This document shows, in pieces, positions 7,990-16,537 of a stretch of DNA of 64,000 nt. The DNA lies in the NCBI GenBank assembly GCA_009840355.1, contig VXNZ01000009.1, forward strand, positions 1 through 64,000. Reading direction: 5' to 3'. The stretch is from Chloroflexota bacterium (GTDB lineage Bacteria > Chloroflexota > Dehalococcoidia > Lucifugimonadales > JADFKI01). The notes below the pieces were generated by a model, which saw nothing but the letters and a program-made list of their open reading frames with translations, had not been told where the DNA came from and did no database searches. Numbering within the stretch: position 1 is the stretch's first letter; the number at the start of each line of letters is the position of its first letter. Made by a program: the position numbers and the translations under genes.

Positions 7990-8361
7990 ATGGCGATGAT
8001 ACCCGCGCGACTGAATGAATACGAAGCCCAAGCGCGCCAAGGGCATGCGCCGCATAGCGACGCGCGCATCGCCGTTCCGTATGGGCGGATAGCCGACTTT
8101 TGCCGCCGCTACAATCTCGCTTGGTGCGCGCTGTTCGGCTCGGTCATACGCGACGACTTTACGCCGGAGAGCGACATCGACGTGCTGGTGGACTTCCTGC
8201 CGGAACTGCCCATGCCGGGGCTCAAGTTCTTCTGGGACATGCCTAACGAATTATCCGAGATGTTCGGCGGTAGGAAAGTTGACCTGCACACACCCAGATC
8301 ACTGAGTAAGTACTTCGTTCAAGAGGTGCTTGACGAAGCGGAGGTCATATATGTCGCGTAA
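7990..8361 (+). CDS. MntA-type nucleotidyltransferase antitoxin
   Basis: A 123-residue minimal nucleotidyltransferase. The signature GSVIRDDFTPESDIDVLVDF (from residue 50) contains the GS pair and the metal-binding D62 and D64. In HEPN-MNT modules this enzyme silences the partner HEPN RNase, in studied cases by adding AMP to a tyrosine near its active site. The gene overlaps the HEPN gene by 11 bases, the classic arrangement. The first 30 residues precede the conserved domain; ATG at 7996 is an alternative start. Confidence 0.88.
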   Translation: MAMIPARLNEYEAQARQGHAPHSDARIAVPYGRIADFCRRYNLAWCALFGSVIRDDFTPESDIDVLVDFLPELPMPGLKFFWDMPNELSEMFGGRKVDLHTPRSLSKYFVQEVLDEAEVIYVA

Positions 8362-8719
8362 AGACCCGTATGTAGCCATTGCCCACATGCTTGACAATGC
8401 GCGCTCCGCTAGAGACTTGTATGCAGAGCGTTCCCATAGAGGCGATTGGGACACAGACCCGATACTTCGCGAAGCCTTGAACGCGGCGTTGATAAGATAC
8501 ATGGAAATCATCGGCGAAGCGGCGCGGCGCGTGCCTCAGGGATTGCGCGCCTGTTACCCTGCCATCGACTGGCCCAGGATCGTCGGGCTACGCAACAGGC
8601 TGATACACGAGTACGACAGAGTGGACCTGCCCTTGCTGCGTCTAATTATTCAGAACGAACTGCCGCCGCTCATATCGCACTTAGAACGGATGCTCGTGGA
8701 CAGGGATAGCGAAGGCTAA
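8351..8719 (+). CDS. HepT-type HEPN (DUF86) ribonuclease toxin
   Basis: A 122-residue all-helical HEPN protein of the DUF86/HepT family. The catalytic RX4H motif is RNRLIH at residues 81-86, followed at once by EY, the tyrosine that partner MntA enzymes modify. Start ATG 8351 has GGAGG seven bases upstream and overlaps the end of mntA, so the two are co-translated. In known systems HepT dimers cut RNA when freed from MntA. All key residues are present, so the module looks intact. Confidence 0.9.
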   Translation: MSRKDPYVAIAHMLDNARSARDLYAERSHRGDWDTDPILREALNAALIRYMEIIGEAARRVPQGLRACYPAIDWPRIVGLRNRLIHEYDRVDLPLLRLIIQNELPPLISHLERMLVDRDSEG

Positions 8720-8739
8720 CGCGGTGTGGCAGGTGTGGA

Positions 8740-9276
8740 TTATCTACTCCACTCCGCCAGCCTCTCCCGCGAAAGTTCACGATAGTGCGCGGCGTCCGGG
8801 AAGTCACCTTCCTTGCCGACAAGCATATCGAAATCCGCTATAGCCCTGCGATGGCTGCCCTTGCGGTAGTGGGACATGCCGCGCCAGTAGTAGGCGTCGG
8901 GGTAGTCAGAAGGGGACAGGACAACATTGATTGCCTTGTCGAACAGGATGATTGCGTCATCGTACAAGCCGGTGTCGTAGTAGGCGATGGCGCTTTGGAA
9001 ATAGACCTGGCGCATGTCGTCGGTGTACAGGTGTATGAGCTGCGGGTCTATGAGCTTGCGCGCCTTGTCCGTGTCGGCGACGGCGTTGTCGTAGTCGGCT
9101 TGGGCTAGGCGAGATAGGGCGCGGGTGTGGAGGGAGATGCCTTGCTCGTGCGCTTCCGGCGAGTGCGGTGGCGTGGATGTATCGTATTCAACCGCTTGGT
9201 GCATGCAGGCGGTGCAAAGAAGTATAGATGCTGCCATGGCGAGCAGGGACAGCAATATGAGAAGCGACAGATTCAT
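8740..9276 (-). CDS. TPR-repeat lipoprotein or exported protein
   Basis: The N-terminus MNLSLLILLSLLAMAA is a signal sequence; Cys residues at 21 and 24 are possible lipidation sites, the second (LLCTAC) being more typical. The rest contains two or three tetratricopeptide-like repeats, for example QSAIAYYDTGLYDDAIILFD and GMSHYRKGSHRRAIADFD. TPR proteins act as protein-interaction scaffolds; no partner is evident. The start at 9276 is preferred to 9291 because it begins the hydrophobic signal cleanly. It faces the HEPN gene tail to tail. Confidence 0.7.
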   Translation of the reverse strand: MNLSLLILLSLLAMAASILLCTACMHQAVEYDTSTPPHSPEAHEQGISLHTRALSRLAQADYDNAVADTDKARKLIDPQLIHLYTDDMRQVYFQSAIAYYDTGLYDDAIILFDKAINVVLSPSDYPDAYYWRGMSHYRKGSHRRAIADFDMLVGKEGDFPDAAHYRELSRERLAEWSR

Positions 9277-9312
9277 TATTTTTCGCCACACTCAAAACCT
9301 CTGACAGAAAGA

Positions 9313-9330
9313 ACCCGCGCTATGGCGGGT
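9313..9330 (-). terminator. Possible terminator hairpin after the TPP-enzyme gene
   Basis: ACCCGC and GCGGGT form a 6-bp stem with a 6-base loop, followed on the minus strand by TTCTTTC. It lies about 80 bases past the stop of the TPP-dependent enzyme gene. The stem is short, so the call is weak. Confidence 0.35.
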
Positions 9331-9411
9331 CCTTTCCCTGCTATCTATAATCTATCGCCTTTACCCAACAACCACCACATCCCCTTCATCCTGTCCATCG
9401 ATGTAAGTTCT

Positions 9412-11052
9412 TTACTCCGGGCGGGATTTGCGGGGTTCCATGTTGCTGTGGATGTCTAGCAGCACGGTGCGACCCTCTGCGTTGTGGTTTTGCGCCTGCC
9501 GGATGGCGTCGCCGACTTGGTTCGGGTCGGTTACGGTGATGCCGACTGCGCCCATGCCTTCGGCGATTTTCGCGTAGTCGCCGGTCATCTCTGTCGTACC
9601 GAACAGTTCACGCGCGGAAGGATAGCCGCCGGGGTAGGTCGCCATGCCACCGTTGTTCAGCACGACGGTCGTTATCGGAGCGCCTGCGCGAGCGGCGGTT
9701 TCGATGTCCAAGCCGGACATGCCGAACGCGCCGTCGCCCATGAAGTTCAGGCAGAACTTGTCCGGCGATGCGAGCTTCGCGCCAATCATCAGCGGTATGC
9801 CGTAGCCCAAGTGCGTAGTCTTGCCCCAGCCGATGTAGCTGTGCGGCGTGGTGGCGGTGTAGAACGGCATGATGGAGTCGCGCGGCGCGCCCGCGTCGTG
9901 CGTTACCACGCTGTTGTCGTGGTCGAGCAGGCGCTCCAGCTCGCCGATTACGCGGTATGTGCTGATAGGCGTTTCGTTGGAATTGAGCAAGTCCGTCCAG
10001 CTCGCCATCCAGCTCTGGCGAATGGACGCGATTTCGGCTGCGACGCCGTTCTTGCCGGCGCGGCCGCTCTCGCCCAGCTGCGACTTCACTTCGTCGATGA
10101 TCGCTTGCAGCGTGAGTTTGGCATCGCCCGGCACGCCGATGTCCACTGTGAAGTCTTTGTTCAGGTCTTCGATGCTTTCGGTGTTGTGAATCATCACCTT
10201 GCCGGCGGGGATGGACTGGCCGTAGCCAGTGATGGACAGGCTGCTGCCGACAGCGAACAGCACATCGGATTCGTTGAGCCAAGTGCGCGCCTGCTGTGTG
10301 GTTGCGCCGCTTCCGGAGCCAAGAGACAGCGGATGGCGCTCGTTGAAGCCGGACTTGCCGGGCATCGTGCAGTACACCGGGATCTCGGTCAGCTCGGCGA
10401 ACTCGCGGAGTTCTTCGGTGGCGTTGCCCAGCAGCACGCCCATGCCGGACCATATCATCGGCTTGCGCGCGGCAAGCAGCGCCTTCACAGCGTCCTTGAT
10501 GTCCGAGTTGGACGGCACCTGCGGGTGGCGCTTGGGGGGCTGGTAGTTCATCGCGGATTCGGAGACTTCCATCGTGCTGACATCGCCGGGCAGTTCGATG
10601 GTAACGGGGCCGCCGCGACCGTTTCGCAGGTTGTGGAATGCGCGGCGCATCGTGCTGGCGACCATATCCGGCTGTAATATGACTTCGCTGTACTTGGAGA
10701 CGGTCTGGTAAGTGCGCGCGGGCGAGAAGTTGGGGCGCACCTGCATCTGCGCGACGGGCGAGCCGCCGGGCAGGTAGAGCATCGGCACATTGTCGGCGAA
10801 CGCCTGCGCCAAGCCGCCCATGCTGTTCTCGGAGCCGGGCCCGCCCTGTGTAATGACTACTCCAAACTTGTTGCGGTCGTTCATGCGGCTGAAGCCGTCC
10901 GCCGCCATCAGCGCACCGCGTTCCTGCCGGAACATAATCGTGCGAATGCCCACCTTCGCGACCTCTTCGATGAGGTTGTTCGAGGGGAAGCAGGCGACCC
11001 ATTCGACGCCTTCCTCCTTGAGTATTCGCGCAATGGCTTCCATCGTATTCAT
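9412..11052 (-). CDS. Thiamine-pyrophosphate-dependent enzyme (acetolactate synthase / decarboxylase superfamily)
   Basis: A 546-residue protein with the three-domain layout of ThDP enzymes: N-terminal Pyr domain with the catalytic glutamate E44 (FRQERGALMAADGFSR), a central domain (about 185-325), and a C-terminal PP domain with the Mg/ThDP motif GDGAFGMSGLDIETAARAG starting at G439 and ending with NN at 466-467. It resembles the acetolactate synthase large-subunit family, but no ilvN or other branched-chain genes are near, so a catabolic decarboxylase or lyase acting on a 2-oxo acid or acyl-CoA is more likely. The start has GGAGG seven bases upstream. It is divergent from a CoA-transferase gene, which may act on related acids. 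Confidence 0.85.
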   Translation of the reverse strand: MNTMEAIARILKEEGVEWVACFPSNNLIEEVAKVGIRTIMFRQERGALMAADGFSRMNDRNKFGVVITQGGPGSENSMGGLAQAFADNVPMLYLPGGSPVAQMQVRPNFSPARTYQTVSKYSEVILQPDMVASTMRRAFHNLRNGRGGPVTIELPGDVSTMEVSESAMNYQPPKRHPQVPSNSDIKDAVKALLAARKPMIWSGMGVLLGNATEELREFAELTEIPVYCTMPGKSGFNERHPLSLGSGSGATTQQARTWLNESDVLFAVGSSLSITGYGQSIPAGKVMIHNTESIEDLNKDFTVDIGVPGDAKLTLQAIIDEVKSQLGESGRAGKNGVAAEIASIRQSWMASWTDLLNSNETPISTYRVIGELERLLDHDNSVVTHDAGAPRDSIMPFYTATTPHSYIGWGKTTHLGYGIPLMIGAKLASPDKFCLNFMGDGAFGMSGLDIETAARAGAPITTVVLNNGGMATYPGGYPSARELFGTTEMTGDYAKIAEGMGAVGITVTDPNQVGDAIRQAQNHNAEGRTVLLDIHSNMEPRKSRPE

Positions 11053-11252
11053 AGGTAATCCTCCGCTTATATTAATTATGGCTCGTCAATCTACTCGTCA
11101 GTCTGACTATCAAGCAGAAAGGATACCTTATCACACGCAAGTGGGCAAATTGCGGGTCAATTGGTAACCGTCCCGGAACATCGTTGGCAGAGTGGGTAAG
11201 ATGGAGGCAGCAGTATGCTACACTTGGCGCAAATTCAAGACACTGTATCTAT

Positions 11253-11391
11253 AAGACGATTTCACAAATGCAAAATTAGCCCCGTCTGCGAATGAAAGAT
11301 TCCGGATTCCTGCTTTCGCAGGAATGACGATCCGAAAATTTCTGTAGCAATTTTGGCTTGCTTTACTTTCAGGGATTTGTGAAATCGTCTT
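11253..11391. repeat. MITE-like element with 17-bp terminal inverted repeats, copy 1
   Basis: AAGACGATTTCACAAAT (11253-11269) and its exact complement (11375-11391) bound a 139-bp non-coding element. The interior carries GGATTCCTGCTTTCGCAGGAATGA, split here by the hairpin TTCCTGC/GCAGGAA. It lies in the 430-bp gap (11053-11482) between the divergent TPP-enzyme and CoA-transferase genes, which otherwise shows no gene. Related copies are at 34062-34226 and 37390-37571. Confidence 0.85.
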
Positions 11392-11482
11392 GGTATCTTC
11401 TTGGTATCCATAGACGAATTGGCAGTGGATTTGGGTAGGCAATTTTAGCAGCGACGATTCGACACACGCTCGGGAGGTTGAT

Positions 11483-12736
11483 ATGAACGGGAACGCAACG
11501 CTATCACAAGGGACTGAGGCATATGGGCCGCTGGCGGGGGTGAAGGTGCTGGACTGGACTATGTGGCAGTTCGGACCTGTGGCGGCGTCGATGCTAGGCG
11601 ACATGGGCGCGGATGTCATCAAGCTGGAAGCGCTGGACGGAGATGTCGGTCGCGCCGTGTCGTCGATGGAATCTGCGAACGCGGGTATGCCGAACGGTCG
11701 CAATGCGTACTTCGAGACTTGCAATCGCAGCAAGCGCGGCATCGCGGTGAATCTGAAGACAGAAGAGGGCATCGAGATTGTGCACAAACTTGTCGAGGAG
11801 GCGGATGTTGTCATCGAAAACTTCCGCAACGGCGTGGCAGAACGCCTGAGCATGGACTACGACACGCTGAAGCAAATCAACCCTAAGCTGATTTACGCGT
11901 CGGCGTCCGGCTTTGGCACGAAGGGTCCGGACGCGCTGATGCCATCGCTGGACGCCTGCGGTCAGGCGCGCGCAGGGCTGATGATGTCTGCGACTCCGCC
12001 CTGGGCGCAGCATCCCATATCGGTTCGCGGCGCACCGTCCGACCAGATAGGCGGCATCGTCCTGTGCCTTGGCATATTGTCGGCGCTGTGGGCACGCGCG
12101 AGCCAGGGCGTCGGGCAGAAGGTGGAAGTGTCGCACATGAGCAGCACGATGTGGCTGCAAGGGCTTGCCATCGGCATGGACTTGCTCATAGGCAGCCATA
12201 TGCCGACGCTTAATCGCGAGGATGTGCGCAACTATATGTACAACATCTACAAGTGCAAGGACGGCAGCTGGCTGCGAATATCCAATCCGCAGCCGAAACG
12301 CTACTGGCGCCCGTTCGTGGAGGCGCTGGGTATCCCGCAAGTGCTGGATGAGCCGAAGTTCCAGGGCGTAGAGGACGGCGCAGCGGTTCAGCCGGAATTG
12401 CTTGCGCTGATCGAAGAGACCTTCGCCACGAAGACCTATGAAGAATGGGACGCCATTTTCCGCACATACGGATTCATCTACGCGAAAATACAGAGCGTCT
12501 CCGATCTGAAAAACGATCCTCAGGTGATAGCAAACGACTATATCACCGACTTCGACCACCCGGATATGGGACCCATCCGCGTGTGCAATTTCCCGGTGGC
12601 ATACAGCGAGACGCCCGCCGCCATCAAGCGAGGCGCGCCGGAGTTAGGGCAGGACACCGAAGCCGTCCTAATCGATGAACTTGGCTATGATTGGGACGAT
12701 GTGGCGAGGTTCCAGAATGCGGGGGCGATACTTTAG
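11483..12736 (+). CDS. Class III CoA-transferase (CaiB/BaiF family)
   Basis: A 417-residue family III acyl-CoA transferase, which moves CoA between carboxylic acids through an enzyme-bound anhydride. The family start is clear (PLAGVKVLDWTMWQFGPVAA, then MLGDMGADVIKLE), as are the CoA-binding NRSKRGIAVNLKTEEG and the likely nucleophile D157 in SLDACGQARAG. Specificity cannot be told from sequence; formyl-, carnitine- and succinyl-CoA enzymes share the fold. Start ATG has GGAGG five bases upstream. The gene diverges from the TPP-enzyme gene. Formyl-CoA transferase and oxalyl-CoA decarboxylase are a known CoA-transferase/TPP pair, but the link here is only suggestive. Confidence 0.88.
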   Translation: MNGNATLSQGTEAYGPLAGVKVLDWTMWQFGPVAASMLGDMGADVIKLEALDGDVGRAVSSMESANAGMPNGRNAYFETCNRSKRGIAVNLKTEEGIEIVHKLVEEADVVIENFRNGVAERLSMDYDTLKQINPKLIYASASGFGTKGPDALMPSLDACGQARAGLMMSATPPWAQHPISVRGAPSDQIGGIVLCLGILSALWARASQGVGQKVEVSHMSSTMWLQGLAIGMDLLIGSHMPTLNREDVRNYMYNIYKCKDGSWLRISNPQPKRYWRPFVEALGIPQVLDEPKFQGVEDGAAVQPELLALIEETFATKTYEEWDAIFRTYGFIYAKIQSVSDLKNDPQVIANDYITDFDHPDMGPIRVCNFPVAYSETPAAIKRGAPELGQDTEAVLIDELGYDWDDVARFQNAGAIL

Positions 12737-12830
12737 TCTTTCAGTCGGTCAGTCTTTCAGTCGGTCAGTGAGCAGGTTTTGGCTCTGATGTGGCCGGACA
12801 GAATTGGGTGGACAATGCGGGTGCGGGAGT

Positions 12831-13349
12831 ATGCGCGAAACGGAAAATCGGGGAGCGGACGATGATCGGGTGTCTATGTGGAGCGTGCCGAGAAGGTTCA
12901 GGCGGATGTATTTTCCGCTGTTCTATTTTCTTGGTATAATCGGCGTTGTCTGGAGCGTGTGGTACGAGGCTTCGCGTCTGGGAAACGGAACTTCGTATCA
13001 CGACATAACCAACGCGGTCGTCCAGAAAGCGCCGGCGATACTCTTCACGACGGCGTTCATCAGTCTTGTGATAACGGAGGCGAGTATGGTCTTGGCAGAG
13101 ATGGTAGGCGACTACTTGAAGAAGCGTAGGGAAGCTGCCGCGGCAGAGGCTGCGGCGGAAGGAAGAGCGGAAGGATTGGCGGAAGGAAGAGCGGAAGGAC
13201 TGGCGATAGGCGCGGAGCGGATGGGTCGCAAGTGGGCGGAGTGGAATCGGAATCGGTTGGAGGCAGAGGAACGAGGCGAAGACTTCGACGAGCCGCCGCC
13301 CAGTTCGCAAGGATTGAACGGCGCGGATGACGACAAGCGGTCGGAGTGA
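12831..13349 (+). CDS. Two-span membrane protein with AEGRAEGLAEG repeats
   Basis: About 172 residues: a 16-residue head, the motif MWSVPRRFRRMYF, a first membrane span (FPLFYFLGIIGVVWSVWYE), a second hydrophobic stretch (APAILFTTAFISLVITEASM), then a charged helix with repeats EGRAEGLAEGRAEGLA and a C-terminal acidic tail. The same plan (head of 16 residues, WSV, two spans with WYE, charged EG repeats) recurs in the gene at 56618-57118, so these are paralogues. ATG 12831 gives equal head lengths in both; a TTG at 12804 is an alternative. Function is unknown. The repeat DNA is prone to slippage. Confidence 0.7.
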   Translation: MRETENRGADDDRVSMWSVPRRFRRMYFPLFYFLGIIGVVWSVWYEASRLGNGTSYHDITNAVVQKAPAILFTTAFISLVITEASMVLAEMVGDYLKKRREAAAAEAAAEGRAEGLAEGRAEGLAIGAERMGRKWAEWNRNRLEAEERGEDFDEPPPSSQGLNGADDDKRSE

Positions 13350-13383
13350 GCAGACTTCCTCTCTTACGAAATGCAGCACATAA

Positions 13384-13423
13384 GAAACGTCCTATTCTCA
13401 CATGTATGAGAATAGGACGTTTC
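13384..13423. terminator. Bidirectional terminator with 17-bp perfect stem
   Basis: GAAACGTCCTATTCTCA (13384-13400) pairs perfectly with TGAGAATAGGACGTTTC (13407-13423) across a 6-base loop. It lies between two convergent genes (stop at 13349 and stop at 13444), which fits termination in both directions, although the flanking T runs are short. Confidence 0.75.
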
Positions 13424-13443
13424 CGTTTCGCTTGCGGATTAGG

Positions 13444-14538
13444 CTAGTTTCTAGGCCACCAGTTGGTGTCGGGGATGTCCACTATGCCGGGGTGGAGTTG
13501 GTCCGGGCTGGCGCAGCCGACATAGGCAAGCGCGCGGTCGAATTCGACCTTCAGGATGTTGAGCATGAGTTCTACGCCGTCCGCGCCGCCGTATGCCAAG
13601 CCCCAGTAGAGCGGGCGTCCGACCAGCACGGCGCGCGCGCCAAGGCTCAGCGCTTTCAGCACATCCAAGCCGCGCCGCACGCCGGAGTCCAGATATATCT
13701 CCAAACGCTCGCCGACTGCATTCGCGATGGGCGCGAGCGTTTCGATACTGGACGGGGTGCCGTCGAGCTGCCTGCCGCCGTGGTTGGACACGACAATGCC
13801 GTCAACGCCGTACTCTGCGCACTGAATTGCGTCCTCCACCGTGCGAATGCCTTTGACGATAAGAGGCAAGCCGGTCAGATCACGCAGCCAGTCGAGCCTG
13901 TCCCATGTCAAGCCCACATAGTCGGGCGGCGCCCAGTCCGCGAGGTCCGGCACGCCGACATTTCTGCGGTTGATGAGGTCTGGGCGGTCGCGCAAGCTGC
14001 CCCAGTGCAAGCCGGGTTGCGCCATATACAGGTTGCGAATGTCGCGCTCTTTGGGGCTGCCGACGGGGGTATCAACGGTGAGGCAGATTGCCTTGTAGCC
14101 CGCTTCCTTCGCGCGCTTGACCAGAATTTCGGTTACCTCGTCGTCCTGGTGGTAGAGCTGGAACCACAGCGGACCCGAAGCGACTTCGGCGACCTCTTCG
14201 ATGCTGTAGCCGGAGCTTGTGGGCAGCGTGTACAGCGTGCCCGCGCGTCCGGCGCCGGTGGCAGTGGCGCGCTCGCCTTCCGGGTGCGCCTGCCGCTGTC
14301 CGCCTGTCGGCGCGACCATCACCGGGAAGTCAATCTTCTCGCCGAGCACGGTCGTACTTAAGTTGCGCTCGGACACATCACGCAGAAAGCGTGCGTTGAC
14401 CATAATGCGGTCGAACGAATCGCGATTCCTGCGCTTGGTGATTTCGTCATTCGAGGCGGCGTCCACAAATGTCCACATATTGTGGGGCATCGTCTGCTTC
14501 GCGAGGGTTTCCATGTCGTATAGATTGACGGGGTCCAT
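13444..14538 (-). CDS. FMN-dependent alpha-hydroxy-acid oxidase/dehydrogenase
   Basis: A 364-residue TIM-barrel flavoprotein of the lactate oxidase/glycolate oxidase/L-lactate dehydrogenase family. The active-site signature SNHGGRQLDGTPSSIETL holds the catalytic base His (residue 253) and substrate Arg (256); the FMN loop lysine is in LPLIVKGI, and DSGVRRGLDVLKALSLGA and VLVGRPLYWGLAYGG bind the FMN phosphate. It oxidises an L-2-hydroxy acid to a 2-oxo acid. Start 14538 (MDPVNLYDME) has AAGGAG seven bases upstream; the frame continues ten codons further without support. It ends at a strong shared terminator. Confidence 0.9.
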   Translation of the reverse strand: MDPVNLYDMETLAKQTMPHNMWTFVDAASNDEITKRRNRDSFDRIMVNARFLRDVSERNLSTTVLGEKIDFPVMVAPTGGQRQAHPEGERATATGAGRAGTLYTLPTSSGYSIEEVAEVASGPLWFQLYHQDDEVTEILVKRAKEAGYKAICLTVDTPVGSPKERDIRNLYMAQPGLHWGSLRDRPDLINRRNVGVPDLADWAPPDYVGLTWDRLDWLRDLTGLPLIVKGIRTVEDAIQCAEYGVDGIVVSNHGGRQLDGTPSSIETLAPIANAVGERLEIYLDSGVRRGLDVLKALSLGARAVLVGRPLYWGLAYGGADGVELMLNILKVEFDRALAYVGCASPDQLHPGIVDIPDTNWWPRN

Positions 14539-14862
14539 CCAAGTGCTCCTTCCACAAGTGCCTGTCAAGCATATCCGCTACGCGCTTATTAATGTTTTGT
14601 TAACAGCACGGCGAATTATACTCTTGCTAATCTCAATTTCAAATAGATTTGCCAGTCAAATGACGGGTTTTGCGAGATTTCGTTGCAGATTGCTTGGGAA
14701 TTATCGCTATCCCCTCCGGGGCTGATAGGAAGGCGCAGAGTATCCGATTGCCAAATGGGCAATTGATTAAGCATCAATGTCAATGTATTGTATTTTCTTC
14801 AGGCAAAATCTGTCAGGGAGATCTTTGAAGCAGACCCAGCAGTTTAGAACGCAAAGGATAAA
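14539..14862. other. Divergent intergenic region without recognised gene
   Basis: This 324-bp stretch between the hydroxy-acid oxidase and the MBL hydrolase is AT-rich compared with its neighbours. It must hold promoters for both, but I could not pick a clear -35/-10 pair. I see TATACT near 14620 and a short CCCCTCCGGGGCTGATAGGAAGGCG segment resembling sequence at about 5750-5775. Confidence 0.5.
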
Positions 14863-15798
14863 ATGCAAAAGGACGCGCATGACATGAAGACAAGCATTAC
14901 GGAGATTGCGGCGGGCGTGCACCAGATGGTCGTTGGCGAAGGCGCGCACGAGGGCGTTTACGCGCCGAATGTGTATCTGGCGCTAGGCAGCGAGCGCGCG
15001 GCAATCATCGACACGGCGTATGGCAAAGACGCCGAAGTGGACTACTATTTGGCGCAATGGCGGGCGATGGGATCGCCGGAGATTGCAGCTATCGTGCTGA
15101 CTCACCGGCATGGCGACCACATCGGCGGCGCGAACCGGCTGCGCGAGGCTACGGGCGGAGCGGTGTTTTGCCACGGCATCGAACAAGAGGCGATAGAGTC
15201 CGAGCAATCTTCCGCGCGTGCGCCGGACGAACCATTCCAGCGCATGGCAGACGAAAACGATGACGAAGGCGATTACGGCACCGAAGGCGTGAGCGTGGAC
15301 GCGACCGTGAAGGACGGCGATACGCTGGAGCTTGGCGATGCGACGCTGGAGTTCATACACACGCCGGGGCATACTTTAGGCAGCCTGAGCATTCTGCACC
15401 GGCAGACGGGCGTGCTGTTCAGCGGCGATATGATACTGGGCACCGGCACGACCGTCATCAGCCCGGATCACGGCGATATGGCAGCGTACATCGAGTCGAT
15501 GCGCAAGATGAAGGGCTTCGATTCGCGGATGATTGCGCCGGGGCACGGTCCGATGATACACACGCCGCAGGACAAGCTGAACGAGATGATAACGCGCCGC
15601 TTCGCGCGTGAAGAGCAGATTGTCAAATTGGTTGAAGCGGGCAATCGCAGCCTAGACACGCTGCTGGACGCCATCTATGCCGGCAAAATCCATCCGCAGC
15701 TGATGGATACCGCCCGCAGCCAAATTCGCGCGCATCTGATAAAGCTGCAAGCGGAAGGACGGGTAAGTGACATCGATGGACAAGATGAGCAGGATTAG
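14863..15798 (+). CDS. Metallo-beta-lactamase-fold hydrolase
   Basis: A 311-residue MBL-fold enzyme. The metal site is intact: THRHGDHIGG (H81, H83, D85, H86), HTPGHTLGS (H170), SGDMILG (D189) and APGHGP near residue 226. The C-terminal helical part resembles the LACTB2/glyoxalase-II-like group, which includes RNases and thioester hydrolases, so the substrate is uncertain. Two starts are possible (14863 with AAGGA four bases upstream, or 14884, MKTSI). The last residues, VSDIDGQDEQD, are encoded by a dispersed CATCGATGGACAAGATGAGC repeat and so are probably an added tail. A haloacid-dehalogenase gene follows 20 bases later. Confidence 0.85.
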   Translation: MQKDAHDMKTSITEIAAGVHQMVVGEGAHEGVYAPNVYLALGSERAAIIDTAYGKDAEVDYYLAQWRAMGSPEIAAIVLTHRHGDHIGGANRLREATGGAVFCHGIEQEAIESEQSSARAPDEPFQRMADENDDEGDYGTEGVSVDATVKDGDTLELGDATLEFIHTPGHTLGSLSILHRQTGVLFSGDMILGTGTTVISPDHGDMAAYIESMRKMKGFDSRMIAPGHGPMIHTPQDKLNEMITRRFAREEQIVKLVEAGNRSLDTLLDAIYAGKIHPQLMDTARSQIRAHLIKLQAEGRVSDIDGQDEQD

Positions 15799-15804
15799 GA
15801 TGGG
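15769..15804. repeat. CATCGATGGACAGGATGGG-type repeat at the 3' end of the MBL gene
   Basis: GACATCGATGGACAAGATGA followed by GCAGGATTAGGATGGG. The stop codon of the MBL gene lies inside it. Similar units are at 3611-3634 and 9385-9405 (opposite orientation), 16538-16562, 17240-17268, 21318-21367, 23855-23876, 55297-55333 and 62868-62900. Confidence 0.75.
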
Positions 15805-15818
15805 AGACGAAGTATCTG

Positions 15819-16526
15819 ATGCTGGACTTCAATAATTATGACGCGCTGACATTTGACTGCTACGGGACGCTGATTGATTGGGAATCGGGGATTGCGGGCG
15901 CGCTGCGGCCGGTCGTGGACGCGCACGGCGCGAGTGTGAGCGACGACGAGCTGATGGCGCTTTACGCGGAGGTCGAGGGCGCGGGCAAATCCGGCGAGTA
16001 CCGGCGATACCGCGAAGTTCTGCGAAACACTGTCATCGGAATCTGCGAACGGCTGGACTTTGAGCCGTCCGCGTCTGAGGCGGAATGCCTCGCTGAATCT
16101 CTGGGCAACTGGCAGCCCTTCGACGACACGGTGGACGCGCTGCGCCGTCTGCAGAGCCGATACAAACTTTGCATCGTGTCGAATGTGGACGACGACTTGT
16201 TTGCCGGCACGCAGCAGACACTGGGCATCGATTTCGACTTCGTGGTAACGGCGGAGCAGGTTGGGTCGTACAAGCCTTCGCACAACAACTTCGCGATGGC
16301 TGTCGCGCGCATTGGCGTGCCTAAAGAGCGCGTTCTGCATGTGGCGGAAAGCGTCAAGCTGGACATCGTACCGGCAAAGAGCTTCGGCATGGATGCGGTG
16401 TGGGTGAACAGGCACGCCGGACTGGAGCGCGAGGGCAGCGCGTCGGGCAATCCAATCGGCGGCAACTCCGGCGCGGACTTGGAAGTGCCGGACTTGAAGA
16501 CGCTCGCCGACATGATGGGGCTGTGA
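15819..16526 (+). CDS. HAD-superfamily hydrolase, haloacid dehalogenase type II-like
   Basis: A 235-residue HAD hydrolase. Motif I is FDCYGTLIDWE with nucleophile D13, motif II is IVSNVDDDL, and the lysine motif is VGSYKPSHNNFAMA. FDCYGTLIDWESG is typical of L-2-haloacid dehalogenases and close relatives, which cleave carbon-halogen bonds, but related phosphatases share it. The final motif, HVAESVKLDIVPAKSFGMDAVWVNR, supports a type II dehalogenase-like enzyme. It follows the MBL gene in the same direction and overlaps the potential GTG start of the next HAD gene. The true substrate is open. Confidence 0.82.
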   Translation: MLDFNNYDALTFDCYGTLIDWESGIAGALRPVVDAHGASVSDDELMALYAEVEGAGKSGEYRRYREVLRNTVIGICERLDFEPSASEAECLAESLGNWQPFDDTVDALRRLQSRYKLCIVSNVDDDLFAGTQQTLGIDFDFVVTAEQVGSYKPSHNNFAMAVARIGVPKERVLHVAESVKLDIVPAKSFGMDAVWVNRHAGLEREGSASGNPIGGNSGADLEVPDLKTLADMMGL

Positions 16527-16537
16527 GCACGGCAACT

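Noticed and set aside
9484-10677. A 397-codon plus-strand frame opposite the TPP-enzyme gene
   Set aside because: No family features; the minus-strand protein has all ThDP motifs, so the plus frame is a shadow.
9412-11052. Acetohydroxyacid synthase (ilvB) for branched-chain amino acids
   Set aside because: No ilvN regulatory gene or other branched-chain genes are adjacent; family level is all that sequence supports.
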